Part shown: piece by piece, positions 1-8,072 of the stretch
Position numbering within the stretch: the first letter of the stretch is position 1
Layout: the number at the start of each line of letters is the position of its first letter
Assembly: GCF_014199305.1 (NCBI RefSeq)
Contig: NZ_JACIJK010000007.1
Coordinates: 221,696-285,695 of the forward strand
Source of the DNA: Sphingomonas aerophila
GTDB lineage: Bacteria > Pseudomonadota > Alphaproteobacteria > Sphingomonadales > Sphingomonadaceae
Length of the DNA: 64,000 nt
Reading direction: 5' to 3'
Made by a program: the position numbers and the translations under genes
The notes under the pieces: generated by a model
The model's database searches: none
The model's input: the letters and a program-made list of their open reading frames with translations, nothing else
Told to the model about the DNA's origin: nothing

Positions 1-914
1 TTGCTGTCCTCGAACTTGGCGTGGAGTACGAGCAGGCGGGCGCGGTAGCCCTTGCGCCGCAGCCGGCTGGCGGCTTTCAGCGCCAGGCGTCGCGCGGTTA
101 GCCGAACGGGCTCCGGCCCCCGGCGACCGGGCGACAGAACATGGCTGTGCCCGACCGTGCGGCTTTGGGTCGCCTTGTCAGGCAGGTCGATGCCATGGAG
201 CAGGAACCATAGCCGGTCGCCATCGCGTCCACCCCAGGCGCCGCCAGCGGCACGCGGAGTGCGCGCGCACAATCCCGCGACATCGTTGATCCCGTCGCGC
301 GACAGGCGGCGTTCGGTGGCGGGGCCGATCCCGACGATCTCCCGCAGGGCAACCCCGAACAGCGCCTGGGGTAGTTCGTGCCCTTCGAACACCACCAGCC
401 CGTCGGGTTTCTTGAGGTCTGACGCGAGCTTGGCCAGCAGCCGGTTGGGTGCGATGCCGACCGAGGAGGTCAGGCAGTCGCCGACATTGGCGCGGATCCC
501 CGCCTTGATCCGTGTCGCGAGCGCGATCGCGTCCTCGCGGGCGTTCTCGTTGTCGAGCAAGCGGCAGGCAACCTCATCAATCGAGCAGACCCGGGTCACC
601 GGAATGTGTCGCTCGATCTCCGCAACGATCGCATCATGGAATTGGACGTAGCGGTCGTGTCGTGCCGGGGTGACGACCAACTCGCGGCAACGCTGCTTGG
701 CTTCCCAGACGGGCGTCCCGGTCTTGATGCCATAGCGCTTCGCCTCCACCGACGCGGCAATGGCGACGGTGGTGTCGCTGCCAACCGGCGCCACGATCAC
801 CGGCCGCCCCCGCAACGAAGGCTGGAGCTGCTGCTCCACGCTGGCAAAATAGCTGTTCAGATCCAGGAAGAGCCAACGTAGCGGGCGCGGCGGAAGGTCG
901 AGGACGCGACTCAT
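1..914 (-). CDS. Y-family DNA polymerase (DinB/UmuC/ImuB type), 3' part outside the window
   Basis: Translesion DNA polymerase; 304 codons are visible and the frame is still open at the window edge, so the C-terminus is missing. The palm signature is clear: the metal-binding aspartate is D18 in FLDLNSYFASVE, with F23 at the usual steric-gate position. The second catalytic motif SIDE carries D113 and E114. A DinB-like stretch SVGIAPNRLLAKLAS and a helix-hairpin-helix (EIVGIGPATERRL) follow. These residues imply an active polymerase rather than an inactive ImuB. The ATG is the first in frame and lies 27 bases after the hypoxanthine-DNA glycosylase gene on the same strand, so the two probably form a small repair operon. 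Which subfamily it belongs to (DinB, UmuC, ImuB-like) cannot be settled from the fragment. Confidence 0.85.
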   Translation of the reverse strand, partial: MSRVLDLPPRPLRWLFLDLNSYFASVEQQLQPSLRGRPVIVAPVGSDTTVAIAASVEAKRYGIKTGTPVWEAKQRCRELVVTPARHDRYVQFHDAIVAEIERHIPVTRVCSIDEVACRLLDNENAREDAIALATRIKAGIRANVGDCLTSSVGIAPNRLLAKLASDLKKPDGLVVFEGHELPQALFGVALREIVGIGPATERRLSRDGINDVAGLCARTPRAAGGAWGGRDGDRLWFLLHGIDLPDKATQSRTVGHSHVLSPGRRGPEPVRLTARRLALKAASRLRRKGYRARLLVLHAKFEDS

Positions 915-941
915 GATCGCGCGAACAATACAGGAACAACT

Positions 942-1454
942 TCAGACGAGAAAGCGGTCGAGCGTGCGCCAGGCAGGAAGCTTTCGATCCAGCCCGATCG
1001 CATGAAGCGGGCTGGACGACGGAAGCGCAACCCGCTCCACCGCGGGCAGGACCCCGGCCATTGCACGCTCCCCGGTTCGCGCGGCGGTGCCCCCGTTGAA
1101 CGCGATGGCGGCAAGAAGAGGCAGGCTGCGGGCGAGCGCGGGCAGATCGTTGACGTGGGCGTCGCGGATGGCGGCATCCGCGCTCCCCGCCCGTTCCGCG
1201 CTGGCGATCACGTCCCACAGCCCGACGCCGCGATCGAGCAAGGCAACAAGCCTGTCCGGATAATCGAGGGCTGCCAGGTCTCGGCCGGTCGCAGCGCCGA
1301 TCAACTGCCAGAACTGGTTACGCGGGTGAGCATAATAACGGCTGGCCGCAAGTGACCGGTCACCCGGCAAGCTGCCCAGCACCAGCAAACGCGTCTTCGC
1401 ATCGACCACGGGTGGCAGGCAGGACTTGATGAACTGATCGGGTGGGACTGGCAT
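942..1454 (-). CDS. DNA-deoxyinosine (hypoxanthine-DNA) glycosylase, UDG family 6
   Basis: Base-excision repair enzyme predicted to remove deaminated adenine (hypoxanthine) from DNA. The uracil-DNA-glycosylase fold is recognised by the motif VLGSLPGDRSL near residue 25, followed by YYAHPRNQFW, which is typical of the hypoxanthine-DNA glycosylase group, and a late SSSPLHA segment in the position of the family's minor-groove loop. At 170 residues it has the usual family length. I chose the ATG; an in-frame GTG at 1466 would add four residues, and neither start has a clear Shine-Dalgarno sequence. It is upstream of and co-directional with the Y-family polymerase gene, which fits a DNA-damage role. 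Substrate preference is inferred from family motifs only. Confidence 0.82.
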   Translation of the reverse strand: MPVPPDQFIKSCLPPVVDAKTRLLVLGSLPGDRSLAASRYYAHPRNQFWQLIGAATGRDLAALDYPDRLVALLDRGVGLWDVIASAERAGSADAAIRDAHVNDLPALARSLPLLAAIAFNGGTAARTGERAMAGVLPAVERVALPSSSPLHAIGLDRKLPAWRTLDRFLV

Positions 1455-1541
1455 GATTGGGCGCACGCTTTGTACGTCTGCGGCCGGTAGAGGTTTCCTA
1501 ATCTATATCTATTACCGTCGCGAAAACCGGAAAAGGGGCGG

Positions 1542-2528
1542 ATGAGGATGCATAGCGTGGAAGCGGCGGCGGGGGCTGCCGTGCTGGGGACGATCGGACG
1601 CAAGCGGGTGCAGCTGGCGTTGGCGGACGGGGGCGGGGGGCTGCGTCCCGACACCATTCGCAGCTACAGCGCCGAGGAAACCATTGGTGTTTCCGGCGCC
1701 CTCACCACGTTCCAGCGCGACCTGTCCATTCCGGCCTTGCCGGCGCGTTCGGCGATCGCGGTCGCGGGGTTGGCGCGGGGTGACGCGATCTCCATCACCC
1801 GAACACGCTGGTTCCTGTCGCGCTCCGGGCTTCAGGCGATGCTGGGCGAAGCGCCGCTGATCCTGAACGACTTCGCCGCAGAGGCCTGGGCAATGTACGG
1901 CGCCGATGTTCGGCCGCTGGAAAGCTTTGCCGGCGCCCCCGTCGCCGTTCGGCAGCCTGGCTGCTACCTGGTGGCTGGTATCACGTCCGGCCTGGGCGTC
2001 GCAGTGTTTAACCACAGTCCGGCAGGGCAGGTAAGCGTTATGCCGACCGAAGCGGGGCATGGTGGCTTTGTTGCCGGATCAGCTGCGCTCGCCAAGCTGG
2101 CGGCGGACCTGTTCCCGGGTCGTCATCCGGTGTTGGCCGAAGACATCGTGTCCGCACCCGGTTTGCAGGCCATCTATGAACTCCTGGTCCGGCAGGGCGG
2201 GGGCATGGTGCGCGCCCGGACGCCCGAAGACATTACCCGATCGATGACGGTTGATCCGATGGCCCGGCGTGCGTGCGAGGTGTTGGCCGAGGCATTCTGG
2301 TCGCAGATCGGCAACCTGGTGGTTACCTTTGGCGCATGGGACGGCGTGGTAGTGACCGGCGGGCTGGCCGGCGCGATACGCCCCATCCTGCGCCGGCCGG
2401 ACCTGCAGGCCGCCTTTGTTGGGGCGGGCAAATATGCCCGGGTGCTGGGCACGGTGCCGCGCTGCTATGGGGAATTGCAGCACGCGGCGCTGATCGGGGC
2501 AGCCGAAGCATTGCGGCACGGGGCCTAG
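1542..2528 (+). CDS. glucokinase-like protein with degenerate N-terminal phosphate loop
   Basis: Related to the bacterial glucokinase (Glk, PF02685) family, which phosphorylates glucose with ATP. Family features seen: LILNDFAAEAWA (D110 aligns with the catalytic aspartate of E. coli Glk), SGLGVAVF near 149, PTEAGHGGF near 168 (the GEGGH sugar-binding region) and VVTGGLAGAI near the C-terminus. The N-terminal phosphate-1 motif, normally GDVGGTNAR, is instead GTIGRKRVQ: the aspartate, the second glycine and the asparagine are gone. The 328-residue length is normal. The start has a GGGG-rich ribosome site; an ATG six bases later is equally possible. It may be a catalytically weak or regulatory glucokinase paralogue, so I leave the symbol empty. 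Confidence 0.68.
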   Translation: MRMHSVEAAAGAAVLGTIGRKRVQLALADGGGGLRPDTIRSYSAEETIGVSGALTTFQRDLSIPALPARSAIAVAGLARGDAISITRTRWFLSRSGLQAMLGEAPLILNDFAAEAWAMYGADVRPLESFAGAPVAVRQPGCYLVAGITSGLGVAVFNHSPAGQVSVMPTEAGHGGFVAGSAALAKLAADLFPGRHPVLAEDIVSAPGLQAIYELLVRQGGGMVRARTPEDITRSMTVDPMARRACEVLAEAFWSQIGNLVVTFGAWDGVVVTGGLAGAIRPILRRPDLQAAFVGAGKYARVLGTVPRCYGELQHAALIGAAEALRHGA

Positions 2529-2617
2529 TCCACACCGTCCAGCGTCGTTGGGCGCGCTTGGGCGATTGCAAGCTTTGATCGCTTGCCCCTGACCGAGTCG
2601 ACCGCCATTTACGGCTG

Positions 2618-3586
2618 ATGGCGACCGTTCCTGACACTTTATCACTTATCGGCAACACCCCGCTGGTCCGGCTGAAAGGGCCAAGCGAGGCGGCCGGGGC
2701 AGAGATTTACGGCAAGTGCGAATTCACGAACCCGGGCGCGTCGGTGAAGGACCGCGCCGCGCTGGGGATCGTCGAGGATGCGGAGGCGCGCGGCGTGCTG
2801 CGGCCTGGCGGCACCATTGTCGAGGGCACCGCGGGCAACACGGGTATCGGCCTGGCGCTGGTGGCGAATGCCAAGGGTTATCGCACGGTGATCGTGATGC
2901 CCGAAACGCAAAGCCGCGAGAAGATGGACACGCTGCGCGCGCTCGGCGCCGAGCTGGTCCTGGTGCCCGCCGCGCCCTATTCCAGCCCGTGCCACTTCGT
3001 GCACACCAGCCGCCGCCTGGCCGAGGAGCGCGATAATGCGATCTGGGCGAACCAGTTTGACAATGTCGCGAACCGCCGCGCCCACATCACCGGCACCGCG
3101 GAAGAGATCTGGACCCAGATGGATGGGCGGATCGACGGCTTCACCTGTGCGGTCGGAACGGGCGGCACGTTGGCCGGCGTGGGGCTGGGCCTGAAGGCCA
3201 AGGACGAGAATATCCGTATCGCGCTCAGCGATCCGCACGGGGCCGCGCTGTACGATTACTACGCTTGCGGCGAACTGCGCGCCGAGGGTTCGTCGGTCGC
3301 GGAGGGGATCGGGCAGGGGCGCATCACCGCCAACCTGGAAGGCGCGCCGATCGATACCCAATACCGGATCAGCGACGAGGAAGGCTGGCACTGGGTGCAG
3401 CGTCTGCTCGACGAGGAAGGGCTGTGCCTGGGGTTGTCGTCCGGCATCAACGTCGAGGGTGCAGTGCGGCTGGCGCGCGAGCTGGGGCCGGGCAGCCGGG
3501 TGGCGACGATCCTGTGCGACACCGGTTTCCGCTACTTATCCACCCTGCATAATCCGGATTGGCGAGCCGAAAAAGGACTGAACTGA
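2618..3586 (+). CDS. cysK: cysteine synthase A (O-acetylserine sulfhydrylase), PLP-dependent
   Basis: Makes L-cysteine from O-acetylserine and sulfide in the cytosol. Fold type II PLP enzyme: the Schiff-base lysine is K44 in NPGASVKDRAA, the substrate loop is TAGNTG at 71-76 (TSGNTG in E. coli CysK, so serine is replaced by alanine), and the phosphate-binding loop GTGGT is at 180-184. The length of 322 residues is usual. It follows the glucokinase-like gene by about 90 bases on the same strand without a visible terminator. A cystathionine beta-synthase-like activity cannot be excluded from sequence, but there is no CBS domain. Confidence 0.9.
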   Translation: MATVPDTLSLIGNTPLVRLKGPSEAAGAEIYGKCEFTNPGASVKDRAALGIVEDAEARGVLRPGGTIVEGTAGNTGIGLALVANAKGYRTVIVMPETQSREKMDTLRALGAELVLVPAAPYSSPCHFVHTSRRLAEERDNAIWANQFDNVANRRAHITGTAEEIWTQMDGRIDGFTCAVGTGGTLAGVGLGLKAKDENIRIALSDPHGAALYDYYACGELRAEGSSVAEGIGQGRITANLEGAPIDTQYRISDEEGWHWVQRLLDEEGLCLGLSSGINVEGAVRLARELGPGSRVATILCDTGFRYLSTLHNPDWRAEKGLN

Positions 3587-3647
3587 TACCTGGAAAGTTG
3601 CGCGAATCGACATCGGGCGAGCGACTCGCTATGCTCGGTGGCCTGCA

Positions 3648-3917
3648 ATGAAGACTGCGCGCGAAACATCCCAAAGCCTGCAACGAGCCAAGGTGGGCCT
3701 TGTCGGCCTTGCGGCCGTGCTGTTGCTGATCGGCCTTGCCAGCGTGATCATGCGCGCGGTGAACCGCGAGCGACCGGTCGCGGCGGTCGGGGCGTCCCAG
3801 CCCGACGTGGTTGCCAACATGGCCATCGACAATGCGGTGGATGCGTCTAGCGAGCCGTTGGCCGACCTTGGCGTGTCGGCCAGCACAACCAATACCGTAT
3901 CACCAGCTCCACGCTGA
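3648..3917 (+). CDS. small single-pass membrane protein, function unknown
   Basis: An 89-residue protein with a basic N-terminus, one hydrophobic segment at about residues 16-36 (VGLVGLAAVLLLIGLASVIM) and a polar, low-complexity tail rich in A, S, D and T that would lie in the periplasm. No domain is recognised. It lies about 60 bases after cysK and ends roughly 110 bases before the MraZ-box repeats, so it is more likely the last gene of the cysK unit than part of the dcw operon. The coding call rests on the ATG, the coherent membrane segment and codon usage like its neighbours. Confidence 0.6.
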   Translation: MKTARETSQSLQRAKVGLVGLAAVLLLIGLASVIMRAVNRERPVAAVGASQPDVVANMAIDNAVDASSEPLADLGVSASTTNTVSPAPR

Positions 3918-4030
3918 TCGGCCGGGGAAATCCGGGAATGAGCCGAAATCGCCAGCTTTCGTGTGCAGCCACGAAGGCGCGATCTGTCGCGTCCGCGCCA
4001 CAGTTGATGCCCGAGGTACCTGACTAACGC

Positions 4031-4080
4031 CTCCGATCCCGTTCTTTCCCCGAAAATCCCGTTGTCTCCCCAGGTCACCC
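4031..4080 (-). promoter_or_regulatory. MraZ box: five GGG repeats at exact 10-bp spacing upstream of mraZ
   Basis: Read on the plus strand, five consecutive 10-mers all end in CCC, at 4038-4040, 4048-4050, 4058-4060, 4068-4070 and 4078-4080. On the other strand they read GGG every 10 bp. MraZ of E. coli binds TGGGN repeats separated by five bases, which is the same 10-bp period, upstream of its own dcw operon. The array ends about 118 bases before the mraZ start. Two of the repeats carry the full TGGG; the others keep only the GGG core. This is very probably the autoregulatory MraZ operator; E. coli has three repeats. No confident -10/-35 pair can be assigned. Confidence 0.75.
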
Positions 4081-4198
4081 ATGTTACCGATCATGGCAAC
4101 ATTGGGGGCAAGTCCACTGTTCGTGTTTGATCGAACCGAGGAGCGGTGAAGGCCGCTTCCCGGAGCAGCGGGACTTTGCGCCGCGTATGAGGGCGTAA

Positions 4199-4699
4199 GT
4201 GGCATCCAGGGGGCGATATCAGGGACACGGGATCGGGCTTGTCGATGACAAGGGCCGGGTCGCGATTCCCAATACGCTTCGCACGACGCTGGCCGCCAAC
4301 GCGCCGCGCCCCGATGGCAAGGATGGCGGCACCATCATCATTGGTCCGCATGAGGAGCAGGAGTGCCTGGTGGCGTACGACCCTGCCTATGTGGAAGTGA
4401 AGGCGGCTCTGCTTGACGCCCATGAAGCCGCGCACACGGCCGCCGACGGCAGCTACGACTACAACATCCAGCGCCGCGCCATGGCCGGTGAGGCCGTGCC
4501 GTTCGACGGGTCGGGCCGCTTCATCATGCCGGCATTTCCGCGCTTTCACGCGAATATCGGCCAGCACGCCTTCTTCTTCGGCATGAACAACCGGATCGAG
4601 ATCTGGGACCCGGCCACTGCCCTCGCCGACGAGAAGCTGGACAAGACCGTAAAGAAAATGATCCGCTTCTACATGGCGGAAAAGGGCGTGCAGCTGTGA
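4199..4699 (+). CDS. mraZ: transcriptional regulator MraZ
   Basis: First gene of the dcw cluster; an AbrB-fold regulator that oligomerises into a ring and binds TGGG repeats to control the dcw operon. Both characteristic D-x-x-x-R loops are visible, DDKGR near residue 16 and DGSGR near 103, each followed by a hydrophobic-proline pair. The 166-residue length matches alphaproteobacterial MraZ. The start is GTG, preceded by a GAGG ribosome site about ten bases upstream; no ATG fits. Its stop overlaps the rsmH start by four bases, implying translational coupling. The direct-repeat operator 120 bases upstream makes autoregulation likely. Confidence 0.93.
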   Translation: MASRGRYQGHGIGLVDDKGRVAIPNTLRTTLAANAPRPDGKDGGTIIIGPHEEQECLVAYDPAYVEVKAALLDAHEAAHTAADGSYDYNIQRRAMAGEAVPFDGSGRFIMPAFPRFHANIGQHAFFFGMNNRIEIWDPATALADEKLDKTVKKMIRFYMAEKGVQL

Positions 4700-5661
4700 C
4701 CGCCGGCCCCGCCCACATCCCAGTGCTGCTCGACGAGGTCGTCACTGCGCTCGCCCCCGCCCCGGGCGAGGTGATGGTCGACGCGACCTTTGGCGCGGGC
4801 GGTTATTCGCGCGCGCTGCTGGACCGGGGCATCAGGATCTACGCCTTTGACCGCGATCCCGACGCGCAGCGGGACGGGGCGGGGATGGTGGCCGAATTTC
4901 CCGGCGCGCTGTCGATTATCCCTTCTGCTTTTTCCCGACTTGACAGCGAGTTGGAGCGGATTGGCGTTTCCCCCGTTGATGGCGTGGTGTTCGACATCGG
5001 CGTGTCCTCGATGCAGCTCGACCAGGCAGAGCGCGGCTTCTCCTTCCAGGGTGACGGCCCGCTCGACATGCGGATGAGCCAGGACGGGCCCTCGGCGGCC
5101 GACTTTGTCAATACGGCCGACGAGGAAGAGATCGCGGACGTGCTGTTCCAATATGGCGAGGAGCGGCAGTCGCGCCGCGTCGCCCGCGCTATCGTGGCCG
5201 CCCGGCCGCTGACCCGCACGGGGGAACTCGCCGCGGTAGTGCGCCGCGCGCTGGGGCATCGCCCGCACGACAAGAAGGACCCGGCGACTCGGGCGTTTCA
5301 AGCGATCCGCATCCATATCAACCGCGAGCTCGGTGAGTTGGCCGATGGCCTGATGGCGGCGGAGCGCGCGCTGCGCCCCGGCGGGCGGCTGGCGGTGGTG
5401 ACCTTTCACAGCCTGGAAGACCGCATGGTGAAGCGTTTCCTGCGCGACCGATCGGGCGCTGCCCCTTCAGGCTCGCGTCATCTGCCCGCCGCTACCGATG
5501 CGCGGGCGCCCAGTTTCGAAAAGGTCGGGCGCGCGGTTCGGGCGGGCGAGGCGGAACTCGCCCGCAATCCGCGGGCGCGCTCGGCGACATTACGGACGGC
5601 ATGGCGGACGGCGGCGGCCGCCTGGGATCAACCGGTTGGGACGGAGGAGGTGGCATCATGA
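4696..5661 (+). CDS. rsmH: 16S rRNA (cytosine(1402)-N(4))-methyltransferase RsmH
   Basis: S-adenosylmethionine-dependent methyltransferase (formerly MraW) that methylates N4 of C1402 in the ribosomal P site. The N-terminal [10 protein letters not shown], the SAM-binding [14 protein letters not shown] and the later [21 protein letters not shown] are hallmark motifs; the C-terminal [14 protein letters not shown] is also family-specific. The length of 321 residues is normal. Translation starts at a GTG overlapping the mraZ stop, and the gene ends overlapping the ATG of the ftsL-like gene. Confidence 0.95.
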   Translation: MTAGPAHIPVLLDEVVTALAPAPGEVMVDATFGAGGYSRALLDRGIRIYAFDRDPDAQRDGAGMVAEFPGALSIIPSAFSRLDSELERIGVSPVDGVVFDIGVSSMQLDQAERGFSFQGDGPLDMRMSQDGPSAADFVNTADEEEIADVLFQYGEERQSRRVARAIVAARPLTRTGELAAVVRRALGHRPHDKKDPATRAFQAIRIHINRELGELADGLMAAERALRPGGRLAVVTFHSLEDRMVKRFLRDRSGAAPSGSRHLPAATDARAPSFEKVGRAVRAGEAELARNPRARSATLRTAWRTAAAAWDQPVGTEEVAS

Positions 5662-6344
5662 TTGCGGCGTATCGGTTAAAGGGGCTCGGCTGGTTCGCGA
5701 GTTGCGTCGCGATCGTGCTCGGCTTCTACCTTGTGTCGCTGCAGGTGGCTGCCGAGCGCAAGAAGCTGGATCGGATGAACGCCCAGATCCTGACGGCCCA
5801 GCGCGACATCCGCGCGCTGGAAACCGAGTTCGACACGCGCGCCAACCTTGCCCAGCTGGAGCGCTGGAATGGCGACACGCTGGCACTCGCGGCGCCCATT
5901 GCGGGGCAGTATGTGTCGGATGAAGCGCAGCTCGCTTCCATGGATGTGACCAGCGGCAACGGCGCCATGATCCAGACCGCCTCGCTGGTGGTGCCGAGCG
6001 CGCCTGTGGGCCTGCCCGCCATCCCCACGCCCAATCCCGACCTGCCCGCCGTGCCGCATCCTGCCACCTCCGCCCCCGCTCCCGTCCAGATGGCGGCGTT
6101 GACGCCGGCGCCGCGCATGACGGCCGCCGCCGTGCTGCGCGCGCCTCGCCTGCGGGCGCTTGAGCCGGTTGCGCCGCGCTCCACCCCGGGGCTTGCCCGC
6201 AAGGTCAATGCAGAACGCGCCGTCGCGGCCGTCGCCAAGGTGCGTCCGGAAGCGGTTGCCATGCTGGATCGCAAGCTGTTGTCCGACACGACGCTGGGAG
6301 ACATCCTGAGCGGCGCGCGTGCCGAGGCAGGTCGCCGGCGTTGA
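5658..6344 (+). CDS. FtsL-like divisome protein with long proline/alanine-rich tail
   Basis: Sits exactly where ftsL belongs, between rsmH and ftsI. It has a short cytoplasmic N-terminus, one membrane segment at about residues 10-30, then a predicted coiled coil ([20 protein letters not shown]) as in FtsL, which pairs with FtsB and activates FtsWI. After about residue 85 comes a proline- and alanine-rich periplasmic tail, giving 228 residues against roughly 100-130 for typical FtsL. I chose the ATG overlapping the rsmH stop because a strong GGAGGAGG ribosome site lies 8-15 bases upstream. Identity rests on position and topology; FtsL sequences are poorly conserved. Confidence 0.75.
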   Translation: MIAAYRLKGLGWFASCVAIVLGFYLVSLQVAAERKKLDRMNAQILTAQRDIRALETEFDTRANLAQLERWNGDTLALAAPIAGQYVSDEAQLASMDVTSGNGAMIQTASLVVPSAPVGLPAIPTPNPDLPAVPHPATSAPAPVQMAALTPAPRMTAAAVLRAPRLRALEPVAPRSTPGLARKVNAERAVAAVAKVRPEAVAMLDRKLLSDTTLGDILSGARAEAGRRR

Positions 6345-8062
6345 CCGTACTCGTCGCCTGTCCCGTCAATGGCCGGCGCAGCGCCGGCCAGCGCCACCAA
6401 TTGGTGGCGACCAGCCACATGCGGCTGATGATGCTGCTCGCCCTGTTCGCGGCGGCGGTGCTGGTGGTGATCGGGCGACTGGCGATGCTGGCGATGTTCG
6501 CGGGACCAGCCGATGCAGCGGCGCGCGTCGCAACGCTGGCGGCGCGCGGCGACCTGACCGACCGTAACGGTGCGCCCCTGGCGCGGACGATCGACGCGTG
6601 GACGATCGCGGTGCATCCGCGCAAGCTGGTGGGCGACCCTGCTGATATCGCGGCCAAGCTTGCCGCCCTGATGCCCGAGAAAGGCGACCAAGCCTGGTTT
6701 GAGCGGCAGCTGCGCCGGGACACCAGCTTCGTGTGGCTGCAACAGCGTGCAAGCCCGGCGCTGGTGGAACAGGTCAACGCGATCGGTGAGCCCGCGATCG
6801 AATTCGGCCGCCAGACCCAGCGGCTCTACCCGCAATCCTCCCTCGCTGCCCATGCGCTCGGCTTCTTGTCGACCGACGGGCACGGAATGAGCGGCATGGA
6901 GCGCGTTCTCGATGCCGAGTTGTTGAGCCCTGCGCGGGCGGGCAAGCCCATCCAGTTGTCGCTGGACACGCGGGTGCAGGCCGCGATGGAGTCGGAGCTC
7001 AGCCGCGCCATGACGACTTTCTCCGCGCGCGGCGCTGCGGGCCTCGTGCTCGACGTCAACACGGGAGAGGTCATCTCCATGGTGTCGCTGCCGGTGTTCA
7101 ACCCCAATCGGGTCGGCATGTCGGGCAGCGAGCAGCTGCGCAACAACACTGTGCAGAGCGTGTATGAGCTTGGCTCCACGTTCAAGCCGATCACGGTCGC
7201 GACCGCGCTGGAATCCGGTGTGGTGAAAGACATCAGCCGCCGGTTCGACGCAACAAAGCCGCTGCACGTCGGCCGTTTCACCATTCATGACGAGGCGGGT
7301 GATCCCAAGCGCTGGCTCAACATGCCCGAAACGCTGATCTATTCGTCGAACATCGCGACTGCGCGGATCGCGGACGAACTGGGGCCGCAGCGCCTGCAGG
7401 CGATGTTCCGACGCCTGGGGCTGGACACCAAGCCCGACATCGAGCTGCGCGAAAAGGGCCGGCCGCTTTGGCCGACCTATTGGGCGCGCACGACCACTAT
7501 GACCACCGCCTATGGTCATGGCATCGCGATCACTCCGCTTCAGCTTGCCGCCGCCTATGCCGCGCTGGTCAATGGCGGGACGTGGCGCCCGTCCACGCTG
7601 CTGAAGGTGGGGCCGGGCCACCCCGTGCCGCCGGGCCGCCGCGTGATCAGCGAGTCAACCAGCTATCGCATGCGCCAGATGCTGCGACTGATCGTGCTGA
7701 AGGGCACGGGTCGCAAGGGTGAGGCGCCCGGCTATCGCGTGGCAGGCAAGACAGGCACCGGCGAAATCCCGGCTGCTGGCGGCTATGACCGGTCGCGCAA
7801 CATGGCGACGTTCGTGGCGACATTCCCGATCGACAATCCGCGCTACGTGGTCCTGTCCATGCTCGACTCCCCGAAGGGCACGAAGGAAACCGGCGGCTGG
7901 AAGACAGCGGCCTGGAACGCGGCGCCCGTCGTTGGCCGGGTGGTCAGCCGGGTCGGCGCTATGCTGGGCGTGATCCCCGACGCGACCCGCGACATCGACG
8001 AATCGGACCTGTTGCCGCTGCTGTGGACGGCGCCGGGCGAGAAACAGGCGGACGCGAATTGA
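6341..8062 (+). CDS. ftsI: division-specific peptidoglycan transpeptidase PBP3
   Basis: Cross-links septal peptidoglycan with FtsW. A membrane anchor lies at about residues 28-52, then the pedestal domain, then the transpeptidase domain with all three penicillin-binding motifs: STFK (active S279, K282), SSN at 335-337 and KTG at 470-472. The length of 573 residues is typical. The only start that preserves the overlap with the ftsL-like stop is TTG at the listed position; an in-frame ATG at 6419 would leave just a very short stretch before the membrane anchor. Rare-start use may keep its level low. It is followed by murE after 10 bases. Confidence 0.94.
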   Translation: MTVLVACPVNGRRSAGQRHQLVATSHMRLMMLLALFAAAVLVVIGRLAMLAMFAGPADAAARVATLAARGDLTDRNGAPLARTIDAWTIAVHPRKLVGDPADIAAKLAALMPEKGDQAWFERQLRRDTSFVWLQQRASPALVEQVNAIGEPAIEFGRQTQRLYPQSSLAAHALGFLSTDGHGMSGMERVLDAELLSPARAGKPIQLSLDTRVQAAMESELSRAMTTFSARGAAGLVLDVNTGEVISMVSLPVFNPNRVGMSGSEQLRNNTVQSVYELGSTFKPITVATALESGVVKDISRRFDATKPLHVGRFTIHDEAGDPKRWLNMPETLIYSSNIATARIADELGPQRLQAMFRRLGLDTKPDIELREKGRPLWPTYWARTTTMTTAYGHGIAITPLQLAAAYAALVNGGTWRPSTLLKVGPGHPVPPGRRVISESTSYRMRQMLRLIVLKGTGRKGEAPGYRVAGKTGTGEIPAAGGYDRSRNMATFVATFPIDNPRYVVLSMLDSPKGTKETGGWKTAAWNAAPVVGRVVSRVGAMLGVIPDATRDIDESDLLPLLWTAPGEKQADAN

Positions 8063-8072
8063 GGGCGGTCGC

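Noticed and set aside
5726..7621. 631-codon minus-strand frame opposite the ftsL-like gene and ftsI
   Set aside because: Shadow frame with low-complexity composition and no family similarity.
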